The position numbers and the translations under genes are program-made. From Betaproteobacteria bacterium (GTDB lineage Bacteria > Pseudomonadota > Gammaproteobacteria > Burkholderiales > SG8-39): DNA of 64,000 nucleotides. Numbering within the stretch: the first letter of the stretch is position 1; each line of letters opens with the position of its first letter. This document shows, one piece after another, positions 34,989-44,003 of the stretch. Below the pieces are notes generated by a model. That model was not told where the DNA came from, did not search any database, and saw only the letters and a list, made by a program, of their open reading frames with translations. The stretch lies in contig SCTY01000026.1 of the NCBI GenBank assembly GCA_004297625.1, positions 216,771 to 280,770 of the forward strand, in the 5' to 3' direction.

Positions 34989-35689
34989 TTTCTCCGCCGT
35001 GAAAAAAATTCATCCGTTTCTTTGAGGCCGTCATGAGAACCGATTTCGTAAAAGCGCTGGTTCACTTCGTATCCGGCAAGTTCGCCGCGTTCGGAGAGAC
35101 CAGTCAGGACGTCGCCCAGGTCGAAGGCATCAGGCAGCTCCGGGGCCAGCAATACGCTGGCCGGCAAGACATTCAGCCCGTAGTCGATGTATTGCATTTC
35201 GGACGAAGATTTCTTCTTGTCGTAGCGCAGGATTCGTCCATCCCTGAATATCACGTTGCTCCGGTCCCACTTTCCGTCGTTCTTGAATACCGTCATCAAC
35301 GCAGATCGCCCAGCTTTGAAGTACGCGCGCTCCACGTCCTGAAGCGAGCACGTGAGATACGAATCGCCGAACAGAACAAAAAAGTCCTTGCCCAGCTTGT
35401 GCATCGCTTTGCGCAGCGCTCCGCCGGTACCCAGTAAGGGCTCGCCATCGAACGAGTAGTCGACCGCCAGCCCGAACTGCTGTCCGTGCCCTACGACCTC
35501 CCGTATTTGGTCGCCGAGATAACCGACGCAGAGCACGACCTTGCGCGCGCCTTCCCCGCGCAACCACTCGAGCTGGTGGAAGACAAACGGCTTTCCCGCA
35601 ACCTCGACCAGCGCTTTCGGAATTTTCTCGGTGACAGGGCGCAAGCGGCTTGCCACGCCTCCCGCCAGGATCGCCACGGGGAGCATCAT
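34985..35689 (-). CDS. hddC: heptose-1-phosphate guanylyltransferase, HddC-like
   Basis: Nucleotidyltransferase of 234 residues. The pyrophosphorylase signature AILAGGVASRLRPVTEKIPKALVEVAGKPF opens the protein, and FFVLFGDSYL (~residue 100) holds the metal-binding Asp. In this context it should form GDP-D-glycero-alpha-D-manno-heptose from heptose 1-phosphate and GTP. The ATG at 35689 overlaps the stop of hddA; a second Met directly follows. A glucose-1-phosphate thymidylyltransferase-like role is less likely given the neighbours. Confidence 0.85.
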   Translation of the reverse strand: MMLPVAILAGGVASRLRPVTEKIPKALVEVAGKPFVFHQLEWLRGEGARKVVLCVGYLGDQIREVVGHGQQFGLAVDYSFDGEPLLGTGGALRKAMHKLGKDFFVLFGDSYLTCSLQDVERAYFKAGRSALMTVFKNDGKWDRSNVIFRDGRILRYDKKKSSSEMQYIDYGLNVLPASVLLAPELPDAFDLGDVLTGLSERGELAGYEVNQRFYEIGSHDGLKETDEFFSRRRK

Positions 35690-36666
35690 GACAATACGAT
35701 TTTCGTCCCCTCGAAGTCGAAGCGGAAGCGAACTTCCTCCAGGCCTGCATTGGCCATGGCGTGTCGCAGCTTGTTTCTGTCGGAGGCGTAGAACATCAGG
35801 AATCCTCCTCCGCCGGCGCCCACGAGCTTCCCACCGATAGCGCCATTCTTCCTGCCGAGCTCGTACCATTCGTCGATCTGCGGATTGCTCATTCCGGCCG
35901 AACGGCGCTTCTTGTGCTCCCAATGCTCGTGCATCAGCTCGCCAAAGAGCGCCGGCTTGCCGGCTTCCAGAGCCTCCTTGCTTTTCAAGCCGAGCTCCTT
36001 GACGTAGTGCAGGTTCTTCAGCATCTCCGCGTCGCTCTTGACGGTGCGGTCGTTCTGGTCTTTCAAGATGCTTCCGGCGCTGCGCGCGAAGCCGCTGAAG
36101 AAGAGCAGCAAGTTGTCTTCCAGGTCGAACAGCGTGTCCATGCTCAGCGCCAGCGGCTTCGCTTCCACGGAATCGTCCTTGTTGAACGTGAAGCAAGTTA
36201 CCCCGCCGTACGCAGCGATGTATTGGTCCTGCTTCCCGATCGGCTCCCGAAGGCGATCGATCTCGATGTGGCACGCCAGCTCGGCCAGCTCTGATGGATG
36301 GATCAGGCGCCGGCGATGCGCATACAGCGCCTTGAGCAAGGCGGTGGTGAAGCTTCCCGAAGACCCGAGCCCCGTACCGGCCGGGATATCCGCCAGCGTG
36401 GTGATTTCTACCTGCGGGGTTCTCAGACCGAGCATCTGAACCGCCTCGCGCACAATCGGATGGCGAACATCCTCGACGCGGTCCACGTGCTCGATCTGGG
36501 AGTACTTGAGGTAGATGCCGGGCTTGAACGGGCGCATTACGGTCACATACACGTACTTGTCGATCGCCACGGCGATGAGAAAGCCTTCGTGCTCCCGGTA
36601 ATACGAAGGCAGGTCCGTCCCGCCTCCGCCGAGCGTGATGCGTAACGGGCTACGCGCGATGATCAA
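35686..36666 (-). CDS. hddA: heptose 7-phosphate kinase, GHMP family
   Basis: GHMP kinase of 326 residues phosphorylating C1 of D-glycero-D-manno-heptose 7-phosphate. The substrate motif SPLRITLGGGGTDLPSYYREHEGF and the ATP loop PAGTGLGSSGSFTTALLKAL (~residue 95) are typical of HddA. The C-terminal motif GAGGGGFLMFYA (~290) is also present. A TTG start at 36666 is supported by AGGAG nine bases upstream; it overlaps the oxidoreductase gene by 17 bases. Confidence 0.88.
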   Translation of the reverse strand: MIIARSPLRITLGGGGTDLPSYYREHEGFLIAVAIDKYVYVTVMRPFKPGIYLKYSQIEHVDRVEDVRHPIVREAVQMLGLRTPQVEITTLADIPAGTGLGSSGSFTTALLKALYAHRRRLIHPSELAELACHIEIDRLREPIGKQDQYIAAYGGVTCFTFNKDDSVEAKPLALSMDTLFDLEDNLLLFFSGFARSAGSILKDQNDRTVKSDAEMLKNLHYVKELGLKSKEALEAGKPALFGELMHEHWEHKKRRSAGMSNPQIDEWYELGRKNGAIGGKLVGAGGGGFLMFYASDRNKLRHAMANAGLEEVRFRFDFEGTKIVLS

Positions 36667-37639
36667 AGCCGGAGCTCCTGTAGACCTGATCCACGATTCT
36701 TAACGCCGCCGCGGCGTCCTCGAGGTTCGCGGCTGGCTGGCGGTCGAGCCGTATGTCTTCGAGAAACTCCTTCATCTCGACGTCCCATGAGTCGTCCGCC
36801 ATCGGGTACTCCCAGATCGTCGTTTCCGGCGGGCCCATCTGCGGCAGCATCTTGTACCAAGCAAGCCGTTCGACGCCGTAGCTGCCTCCTAGTCCGTCGA
36901 TCTGCAGCTTGCCGTCGCGCCCGTAAAGCTCGAAGGAGAACGTGTTTTTCCACTCTGTGCAGCTTGCGTGGAGAAAGGCAATTTTCTTCTCCGGCGTCTT
37001 GAGCAGCAGGAAAGCGTTGTCATCCACGGGCATGTCCCAGAAATAGGTGTGGGCGTAACCGTCAACCTCGGCAAAGTCGCCGAGAAACCAGCGCGCAAGG
37101 TCGATGAGGTGCATGCCCTGGTCGATCAATTCCCCGCCGCCGGAGATGCGCGGCTGCGCTCGCCACTCCCGGTCATATCCGATCCGACCGCCATGCCCGT
37201 AACGCGCTCGCAGGAACATCAACGGCCCGAGGGCGCCCGAGTCCACGATTTTACGGGCCTGTCGAAAGCTGCGGTGATACCGGTGGTTGAAACCTACGCG
37301 CACAAGCACCCGCGCTTTCTTGACAGCAGAGAGGAGGGGCTCAAGCTCAGATACATGCCGGGCGGCCGGCTTTTCGACCAGAACGTGCTTGCCGGCTTTC
37401 ACAGCCTGTGCGGTCATCTCTGCCAGCACATCGTGAGGCGTAGCTACGACCGCGAGCTCCACATCGTCCCGACGCACCAGCGCACGCCAATCGGCGATAG
37501 CCGTGCAACCATCGACGCTTTGTGCGAGCCGCTCAGCTCGTCCTTTCTCCATGTCCGCACAGGCGACCAGGCGCGCGCCCGCCAACGCTTTGGCCCGTTT
37601 CTGCCCAATCAGGCCGCATCCAATGATCCCCACCTTCAT
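36650..37639 (-). CDS. Gfo/Idh/MocA-family NAD(P)-dependent oxidoreductase
   Basis: Sugar oxidoreductase of 329 residues. The Rossmann motif is VGIIGCGLIGQKRAKAL, the catalytic lysine motif VLVEKPAARH (~residue 92), and GGGELIDQGMHLIDLARWFLG (~170) carries the conserved His. Family members oxidise or reduce nucleotide-linked sugars or cyclitols. Embedded in the heptose operon (start touches the SDR gene by one base), it likely modifies a GDP-heptose or another repeat-unit sugar. Exact reaction unknown. Confidence 0.82.
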   Translation of the reverse strand: MKVGIIGCGLIGQKRAKALAGARLVACADMEKGRAERLAQSVDGCTAIADWRALVRRDDVELAVVATPHDVLAEMTAQAVKAGKHVLVEKPAARHVSELEPLLSAVKKARVLVRVGFNHRYHRSFRQARKIVDSGALGPLMFLRARYGHGGRIGYDREWRAQPRISGGGELIDQGMHLIDLARWFLGDFAEVDGYAHTYFWDMPVDDNAFLLLKTPEKKIAFLHASCTEWKNTFSFELYGRDGKLQIDGLGGSYGVERLAWYKMLPQMGPPETTIWEYPMADDSWDVEMKEFLEDIRLDRQPAANLEDAAAALRIVDQVYRSSGFDHRA

Positions 37640-38514
37640 TATTCCGAACCCCAATTTTTGCCGCGATCGTCCGGCAGGATGCGACGCAGGGTATAGATGT
37701 CCGTCTTGCGCAAATCCTCCTTGTGCTCAACTAGCGATGCCCACGGGTCCCACACAGCCGAAATGAGCTTTCCGGTAATCCCATCGCTCAGGCTCGACCC
37801 CAGGAAAACAGCGAGGTCCGCGCCTTTCTCGAGCGAGGTGCCGCCGGACTGCGCCTGCTTCACCGCTTGGTCGTAGAACGCCTGCCCGACGTTTCCCGGC
37901 CCGGCGTCGAGCACTTCCTTCAGCATTCTTGTGTTGAGCGCCCCCGGAGCGATGGCATTAACGTCTATGTTGTATTCCTTGACTTCCTCGGCCAGCGTTT
38001 CAGCAAACCGGACGACGGCCGCCTTGGAAACTGCGTAGGCGCTCAGCCTCGGTAACGGCTTGGTCGCTCCCCCGCCGGACAGCTGGACGATTTTGCCCTT
38101 CCTCTGCCGCTTCATGTGCGGAAGCACTGCTCGGCACATCAGGACGGATCCGTAAAGATTAATCTCCATTGCCCGGGCCCAGTCTTCCCAGCCAACTTCC
38201 TCCACGGTTCCCTTCGGTCCGTAGACGCCCGCGTTGTTCACCAGGATGTCGATGCGCCCGAATGTGCTATTGGTCTTTTCCACGACCGCCATGGAATCGT
38301 CATTCCTTGAAATGTCGGCGGCAACGGAGACAATTTCCTGTCGCGAGCCCGCAAAGCCCTGCAGATAGCGCTTGGCCTGGGCCAACCGTTCTGCGTCGCG
38401 CGCGCAGATAGATACGCTGGCGCCTGCCTCAAGATATTTCCTGGCGATTTCCAGTCCCAATCCCTGGTTAGCGCCTGTAATAACGGCCGTCTTGTCTTCC
38501 AGCGGTTTTGTCAT
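37639..38514 (-). CDS. short-chain dehydrogenase/reductase
   Basis: Classical SDR of 291 residues: cofactor motif VITGANQGLGLEIA (~residue 11), NNAG at ~92, and catalytic YAVSKAAVVRFAETL (~165). It probably reduces or oxidises a keto-sugar of the repeat unit. Its start overlaps the dehydrogenase gene stop by 4 bases and its stop touches the oxidoreductase ATG (TAATG), so it is in the same operon. No specific substrate can be given. Confidence 0.82.
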   Translation of the reverse strand: MTKPLEDKTAVITGANQGLGLEIARKYLEAGASVSICARDAERLAQAKRYLQGFAGSRQEIVSVAADISRNDDSMAVVEKTNSTFGRIDILVNNAGVYGPKGTVEEVGWEDWARAMEINLYGSVLMCRAVLPHMKRQRKGKIVQLSGGGATKPLPRLSAYAVSKAAVVRFAETLAEEVKEYNIDVNAIAPGALNTRMLKEVLDAGPGNVGQAFYDQAVKQAQSGGTSLEKGADLAVFLGSSLSDGITGKLISAVWDPWASLVEHKEDLRKTDIYTLRRILPDDRGKNWGSE

Positions 38515-39830
38515 TTGCTTCTTTGCGAGCCAGCCGAGGATTGGCTAGGCATTCCTACGGCGACGTACTTCAATCCTCCATGGCCAGCCAAGTGGGAAAG
38601 AAATCGATTGGCGTCGAGGACCACGATGCCTGGGGAAGTCTCGCCGATTTGATTCGCCGGCACGTCGCGGTACTCTGGCCACTCCGTTGCCATCACAAGC
38701 GCCTGAGCACCGCTGAGGGCGACGACTGGGTGATCGGACCTTTCAACCTTGCCGCTCCACTCGGCAGGGAGCGCTTTGACTGCCGGGTCGTGGACGATCA
38801 CCTTGACGTCCCGCGCTATCAGCCAATTGCACAACTCTACGGACATCGAGCGCCTCAATGTGTCGGTTCCGGGCTTATAAGTAAGGCCCCAGATCGCGAC
38901 GCGCGTTTTCGAAAGATCGGGAAACAGGGATTGCAGCTTTCGAGCTGCCCATTGTTTGTGCGCTTCGTTACTCGGCCTGACGGAGGTCAGAAGCGGAATG
39001 GTGAGATGCAAGTCCGCGGCAGCGTTACCGAGAAAGGCAATATCGCGAGCGAGCGTACCCCCTGCAAATGCGCCACCTGGAGAAAGGTACGCCTTTGGGC
39101 CGATTCGCCCTTCGGTCTTGAGGCCGCGCTCAACCTCTTTCGCATCCGCTCCGACGCCTTCGCAGATGGACGCGATTTCGTTCGCGAAGGTCACGGACGT
39201 CGCGAGGAAGGCATTGATCGCATGCTTTGTCATCTCGGCCGATTCGACAGACATCCATTCGATCCGGTCCGTAATGGGCCGCAGCAAGCGCTCGACCTTT
39301 TGGCGGCCCGCGTCCGACCTCACGCCGGCTACAATCCGATCGGGCTTGAGAAAAACATCGAGCGCCTTGCCAAGGCGCAGATTTTCCGGAGAGCAGGCGA
39401 ACTCAACGCCTTTGCCGGGAAATCGGCGGCGTGCGATTTCCTCCAGCCGCCTGACGGACCCAACCGGCATTTGCGACGAGACGAGGACCATCGAGCCTGA
39501 CGCCAAATGAGGTAGCGACTTCTCGACCTGCCGAACTACGAAATCAACGTCCGCATTATCTTCCTCGTCGACCGGGGTGTCATATGCAACCCAGAGGACC
39601 TGCGCTTCTCCGGCGGCTTCCGGATTCTCCGAAAAGCGGAGCAGTCCTGACGCAAGCCCGCTCTTGATGAGATCTTCCAGCCCGGGCTCAAAGAGCGGAG
39701 GTGTGCCCTTATTTAACCGGTCGATATTGGTCGCGTCGAAATCCAACCCGAGGACGCGATGCCCTAATGAAGCAAGGCCAGCGGCAGTAACAGATCCAAG
39801 GTGCCACAGGCCCTGCACACAGACATTCAT
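38511..39830 (-). CDS. UDP/GDP-sugar dehydrogenase-like protein lacking catalytic Cys
   Basis: 439-residue protein with the three domains of nucleotide-sugar 6-dehydrogenases: Rossmann part (VQGLWHLGSVTAAGLASLGHRVLG), central dimer part (SAEMTKHAINAFLATSVTFANEIA, ~residue 205) and C-terminal part (AIWGLTYKPGTDTLRRS, ~320). At the catalytic site, the normal GFGG-x-C-x-x-KD is SPGGAFAGGTLARD (~258): Cys is Thr and Lys is Arg. It therefore should not perform the usual two-step oxidation. It may be an inactive scaffold or a different reaction type. Operon member, ATGA overlaps at both ends. Confidence 0.8.
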   Translation of the reverse strand: MNVCVQGLWHLGSVTAAGLASLGHRVLGLDFDATNIDRLNKGTPPLFEPGLEDLIKSGLASGLLRFSENPEAAGEAQVLWVAYDTPVDEEDNADVDFVVRQVEKSLPHLASGSMVLVSSQMPVGSVRRLEEIARRRFPGKGVEFACSPENLRLGKALDVFLKPDRIVAGVRSDAGRQKVERLLRPITDRIEWMSVESAEMTKHAINAFLATSVTFANEIASICEGVGADAKEVERGLKTEGRIGPKAYLSPGGAFAGGTLARDIAFLGNAAADLHLTIPLLTSVRPSNEAHKQWAARKLQSLFPDLSKTRVAIWGLTYKPGTDTLRRSMSVELCNWLIARDVKVIVHDPAVKALPAEWSGKVERSDHPVVALSGAQALVMATEWPEYRDVPANQIGETSPGIVVLDANRFLSHLAGHGGLKYVAVGMPSQSSAGSQRSK

Positions 39831-40786
39831 TTCCTGGCCTCAAGGACCCACTCGTTTGCGCGCAGGAAATTAACGGTGTTAACCACGCCTTCGCGAATAC
39901 TTAGCTTGGGCGACCAGCCTAGGCTACGAATCTTGTTGGTATCGAGAAAAATGAAAGGGCTATCGCCTATCCATCCGCGGTCGCCACCAGTGTATTCAAT
40001 CGTAGGCCTTGCACCGAGCGCCTCGCAAATCCATTGAATCGAGTTGTCGACCTCGCAATAGTCGTCGACACCGAGATTAAAGATGTTGACTTTTGCGCTG
40101 CTCTTCTCCATGGCCAGAAGCATGGCGTCGATACAGTCCTGCACATAGAGGTACGACTTTCGCTGCTTGCCGTTTCCGAGCACGCGCAGTCGAGTCGGGT
40201 CCTGCCAAAGCTGCTTGTAGAAGTCGAACACGTGCCCGTGCGTGTAGCGTTCGCCAAGAATCGAGACGAAACGGAATATGAACGACTGAAATCCGAAGCC
40301 CTCGCAGTACGCTGAAATTAACGCCTCGCCGGAGAGCTTTGAAGCCGCATACAAAGAAGTTTGAACAGGGAAAGGCGCGTTTTCTGGGGTCGGAAATACA
40401 TCCGGCTCACCGTATACGGATCCGGTTGAAGAAAATGCGATTCTCCTTATCCCATTCTTTCGCATTGCCTCCAAGACGTTATAGGTGGCGATGGTATTCT
40501 GCTCGAGATCCTTGCCGGGATGTTGCGTTCCGAACCTGACGTCCGCGTTTGCCGCCAAATGGAACACCCTCTCGGAACCCGCCATCGCCTGGGACAGCAG
40601 CGACAGTTCGAGAACATCGCCCTCGACCAGAGTGAATCGTCCGCTCTGCAGAGCCGCTTGCATGAACGCCGGCTGTCCCGTCGAGAAATTGTCGTAACCC
40701 ACGACTTCATAACCGTCAGCAAGCAGCCGGTCTACAAGGTTACTGCCAATGAACCCCGCAGAACCGGTTACGAAGACTCTTGGCAC
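39827..40786 (-). CDS. NAD-dependent sugar epimerase/dehydratase
   Basis: Extended SDR of 319 residues. NAD motif VTGSAGFIGSNLVDRLL at the start, DNFSTGQ, and the catalytic YAASKLSGEAL (~residue 150) with SSTGSVYGEP before it. Related to UDP-glucose/GDP-sugar 4-epimerases. GTG at 40786 is taken because AAGGGGGAAAG precedes it; a longer frame to 40939 lacks similarity. Its position, just before the dehydrogenase-like gene, suggests epimerisation of a nucleotide-activated heptose or hexose. Specificity is unknown. Confidence 0.82.
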   Translation of the reverse strand: MPRVFVTGSAGFIGSNLVDRLLADGYEVVGYDNFSTGQPAFMQAALQSGRFTLVEGDVLELSLLSQAMAGSERVFHLAANADVRFGTQHPGKDLEQNTIATYNVLEAMRKNGIRRIAFSSTGSVYGEPDVFPTPENAPFPVQTSLYAASKLSGEALISAYCEGFGFQSFIFRFVSILGERYTHGHVFDFYKQLWQDPTRLRVLGNGKQRKSYLYVQDCIDAMLLAMEKSSAKVNIFNLGVDDYCEVDNSIQWICEALGARPTIEYTGGDRGWIGDSPFIFLDTNKIRSLGWSPKLSIREGVVNTVNFLRANEWVLEARK

Positions 40787-40847
40787 TTCTTTCCCCCTTT
40801 TTGCGTCACATCCGCAATCGACTGCCTTGCGGACAAAGATTAATCGC

Positions 40848-41870
40848 TTAGTTGCCCCAGTACCTTCCGGCCTTTTCGGGCACGAGCAACCTCCTCCAAA
40901 AACCGAGGGCCCAGCCAAAATGCATGCACGCGAAGGCACATGACGCCAAAGGTGCTAACCATGGCTTCTTTTCTTTAGCAGCGAGCGCCACGGACACCGA
41001 CAAGTTCGCCACGACATAGACAGCGGGCGTAGCGACGGCTAGATACAAAAACCGGCCATCGATGAGCGCTAACACAGGAGACAATGCAACCGTCGCCAGG
41101 AAAACTGGGGGCACCGCCTGCCGCCACGACGTGAGCTTACGATGCTTTAGCAAATTTCCGGCCCTCGCACCGCCATACCGGAAATAGAGCTTCCAGAAGT
41201 CCAGAAATCGCTCCCGCGGATAGTAGTAAGCAACGATGTCTTTGTTCAGGTATACCTTTCCGCCTGCTTCACGGATTCTCTGATTGATATCCGAATCCTC
41301 ACTTATCACGGCGGCCCGTTCATCGAAGAGACCGACCTTATTAAAGATTTCTCTCCTGAAGCACCCAAGGTAGACTGAATCGACAAAGCCGCTCTTTTTC
41401 CCCAGCCGAAATTGCGCGTTTCCTACTCCGAACGGGTGAGACATCGCAATCCCGATTGCCTCCTGGCGGTGCGATCTTGCAAGCGGCCGCTGCACTCCGC
41501 CGACATTATCGGCACCGGTCCGAGCGAGAGTCTCAACACATCGCGAAACGTAGTCGCTCGAAATCGACGTTCGCGCATCAATTCGCACGATTACATCGCC
41601 CTTTGCGGCGAGGATGCCGCGGTTTAGCCCCTGAGAACGGCCGCGCTCGGTTAACCGCAAGAGAATAGGTTTCTTGCCAGAGTACGAATACGACGAGCCA
41701 ATCTCCGCTGTCCGATCGTCACTCTGCCCATCAACGATAATTACTTCGAGGAGATGCGAAGGGTAATCTTGCTTGAAGATTTGATCCAGGATTCGTCCGA
41801 TGTGCTCTTCTTCGTTCCTTACCGCTAGAACGACCGATGTAAGTGGCAACCCAGTTGCACTGGCGGCCAT
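40848..41870 (-). CDS. family 2 glycosyltransferase with C-terminal membrane segments
   Basis: GT2 (GT-A) enzyme of about 340 residues, ExoA-like. The donor site begins TSVVLAVRNEEEHIGRIL, with VIIVDGQSDDRTAEI, the DxD-like VIVRIDARTSIS (~residue 90) and later VISEDSDINQRIREAGGKVY (~195). Two or three hydrophobic segments at the C-terminus anchor it. The ATG at 41870 is preferred to one at 41924, since an AGGGAAAG stands before it. It transfers a single sugar to a lipid-linked intermediate. Confidence 0.82.
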   Translation of the reverse strand: MAASATGLPLTSVVLAVRNEEEHIGRILDQIFKQDYPSHLLEVIIVDGQSDDRTAEIGSSYSYSGKKPILLRLTERGRSQGLNRGILAAKGDVIVRIDARTSISSDYVSRCVETLARTGADNVGGVQRPLARSHRQEAIGIAMSHPFGVGNAQFRLGKKSGFVDSVYLGCFRREIFNKVGLFDERAAVISEDSDINQRIREAGGKVYLNKDIVAYYYPRERFLDFWKLYFRYGGARAGNLLKHRKLTSWRQAVPPVFLATVALSPVLALIDGRFLYLAVATPAVYVVANLSVSVALAAKEKKPWLAPLASCAFACMHFGWALGFWRRLLVPEKAGRYWGN

Positions 41871-42037
41871 GCCTGATCTTTCCCTTGTGCCCAGCGGAAG
41901 CAACGCGTGACTCTCCTTGCCCATAGGCGCATTACAAGTGGGCCCGCTCAGTTTTCATCATCATCGGGCCTATAGAGGATGCAGCGATTGCATGGCGGCG
42001 AGTTAATGGTCCTCATCATGTGGCGCTCTACGTAGAT

Positions 42038-43540
42038 TTAAGTTGACCGTGGCGGGACAATCTTCAATATCTTCCAACTCACCAAGCCGAACACCACGAG
42101 AGCGATGAACGCGGTCACCGCCGCTCTTGTAATCAAGGAAATCATCGCATAACTTTCGGATGGGTCCATCAGCAAGTCGCGCACTTCCTGCATTGTCACG
42201 AAGGTAATCGCGATACTGACTGCGAGCTTGGACACATAGGCCGCCTTACGCCACATAAAAAGTTTCTTGAAGTCTTCCCGCAGAAATAGGCGAAACCCCA
42301 ACACTAGTGTTAACACCCACACAACGGAATACGCCACTGCGAGACCACTCACGCCCATGAAGGTGCTGAGCGTTCCCGCCAACCCAAAATAGGCCGCGGT
42401 CCATAGCACCCCGATCAACGCCGGACTTCTGTAATCGTTCCGAGCAAAAAAGCCCCGGAAAAGAATCGTTCCGCACAGCATCGCCACCATTCCTGGACTC
42501 ATCAGCAGCAACAGCGTACCGACATATCGCGTGGAATCCGCAGTGAATTGCCCGCGCTGAAGGAGGATCATAACAATCGGGTCCCCTAGCACAGCCAGGA
42601 TCAGCGCAGTCGGCGAAAGCACGACCAGCAGCCAGCTCAAAGACGCAAGCATCGCTTCATTGAAGCGTCGTGTTCCCTCTCTCTCGGTTTCAACGAATTT
42701 CGTGGCCAATATTGCAAAGGGACCCGCGACCACCAGCCCCCCAATAGCTATCAGTATGCGTTGGGCATAGCCTAAGTAGGATACGGCGCCCTCGCCAAGT
42801 CGGGCTGCCCAGAACGCATCCACAAGCGGGTATGCAGCGAACGTCAACATGCCGGTCATAAGAAACGGCAGGTTCCTCAGGAACGAGCGGACTACTTTGT
42901 TCTCTTCGCCTCGGTTTGTCCCGCGTAAGCCGAGCTCGCCCGATGCACTCGCGAACAGAATGATTACGGCAGCCGCGGAACCTAAAAGCATTCCAAGCGC
43001 GATCGACCGTACGCCGATTGCCGATCCGAACAGCACGATAGTGGCCAGCATGGCGGCATATGGAATGACCGCGGATAGAGCCGCGAGAAAAAATCTGCGG
43101 TTCGCGTTATGCAAAGCCACAAAGTACGCGCCAGCAATTAGGAATGCTGCGGTGAGCCAAGAAATTCTATGAAGCCAAATACCCTCAGCAATGACGTGCT
43201 CGGGAAATTTCCCGAGGAACGTACGTATGACGGGGTCCGCGGCGGCCGCACCAACTCCGGAAACAACGACACAAATGAGTATCGTAGCCTTTAGGACATT
43301 ACGCCTAACTTGCCCTGTCGAAGAGCTCGATGAGACGCCGGCAGATAGCAACGGCACCAATGCGAAATTAAGACCACCGCACAGTATGCCGCTCACCATC
43401 AAAGGAAGGCTTGTCGCGACTAGATAGACATCCATTTGCTGCGTCGTGCCGAACAGCGATGCCACTACGACCTGGTTGAGAAAACTCAGGCCAGCCGTAG
43501 CAGCCGAGATCGTGCTAATAATTATGGACGGCTTGACCAT
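42038..43540 (-). CDS. MurJ/Wzx-type polysaccharide flippase
   Basis: 500-residue integral membrane protein with about fourteen helices and MVF-type features (QVVVASLFGTTQQMDVYLVATSLPLMVSGILCGGLNFALVPLL at the N-terminus; YPLVDAFWAARLGEGAVSYLGYAQRI, ~residue 230). Such proteins move undecaprenyl-linked repeat units to the periplasm. With only one flippase-like gene in this cluster it is likely the Wzx of the heptose polymer. The ATG at 43540 opens a minus-strand operon that runs down to 31906. Confidence 0.85.
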   Translation of the reverse strand: MVKPSIIISTISAATAGLSFLNQVVVASLFGTTQQMDVYLVATSLPLMVSGILCGGLNFALVPLLSAGVSSSSSTGQVRRNVLKATILICVVVSGVGAAAADPVIRTFLGKFPEHVIAEGIWLHRISWLTAAFLIAGAYFVALHNANRRFFLAALSAVIPYAAMLATIVLFGSAIGVRSIALGMLLGSAAAVIILFASASGELGLRGTNRGEENKVVRSFLRNLPFLMTGMLTFAAYPLVDAFWAARLGEGAVSYLGYAQRILIAIGGLVVAGPFAILATKFVETEREGTRRFNEAMLASLSWLLVVLSPTALILAVLGDPIVMILLQRGQFTADSTRYVGTLLLLMSPGMVAMLCGTILFRGFFARNDYRSPALIGVLWTAAYFGLAGTLSTFMGVSGLAVAYSVVWVLTLVLGFRLFLREDFKKLFMWRKAAYVSKLAVSIAITFVTMQEVRDLLMDPSESYAMISLITRAAVTAFIALVVFGLVSWKILKIVPPRST

Positions 43541-44003
43541 CTCAACATCGGCGACTAACGCCCTCGTCTAACCGCAGTGGCGTTAACGCCTAAGCGGAAC
43601 CCGCGCTCTTGGCTGGCGGCTTATCTGTGGTTGGTTAATTCGTGTCGTCTAAAGTCTTGGCAGATACAAGCGCGTGCCGCATCCACGCGGCATGCACTCG
43701 GTCCGTCCAGAGTCCCTTAGGAACAAAGGCGAAATTTTTTCCAACGCGCCCATAGATCGCCTTCTTCCGAAGTGCTGAATACAGGCTCGTGATATTACAA
43801 TACGTGCGGGCACCAAGTACCGAGAGGCAATAGTGCAATTTGACCTAAAGAGCATTGCGAATCCGGCGCAGCCATGGACAAAATGTTCCGAGACACGAAC
43901 ACCACTAACTTCCCGATCGGACGCCGATCAAGTTGAACGGCCACGCGAGAGAGACGGGCGGGATCGGTTTTCCTATCGATCAGGGGAGAGGGCCTCGGAG
44001 CGA
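43541..44003. other. intergenic region between divergent genes
   Basis: About 460 bases without a supported gene between the flippase (minus) and the unknown glycosyltransferase (plus). Short open frames occur but none has a credible start, codon use or similarity. Composition becomes more AT-rich here. It probably holds divergent promoters; no regulator site was recognised. Confidence 0.5.

Noticed and set aside
43635..43838. Short minus-strand open frame in the region upstream of the flippase
   Set aside because: No ribosome site, no recognisable motif and no continuity with neighbours; probably chance.
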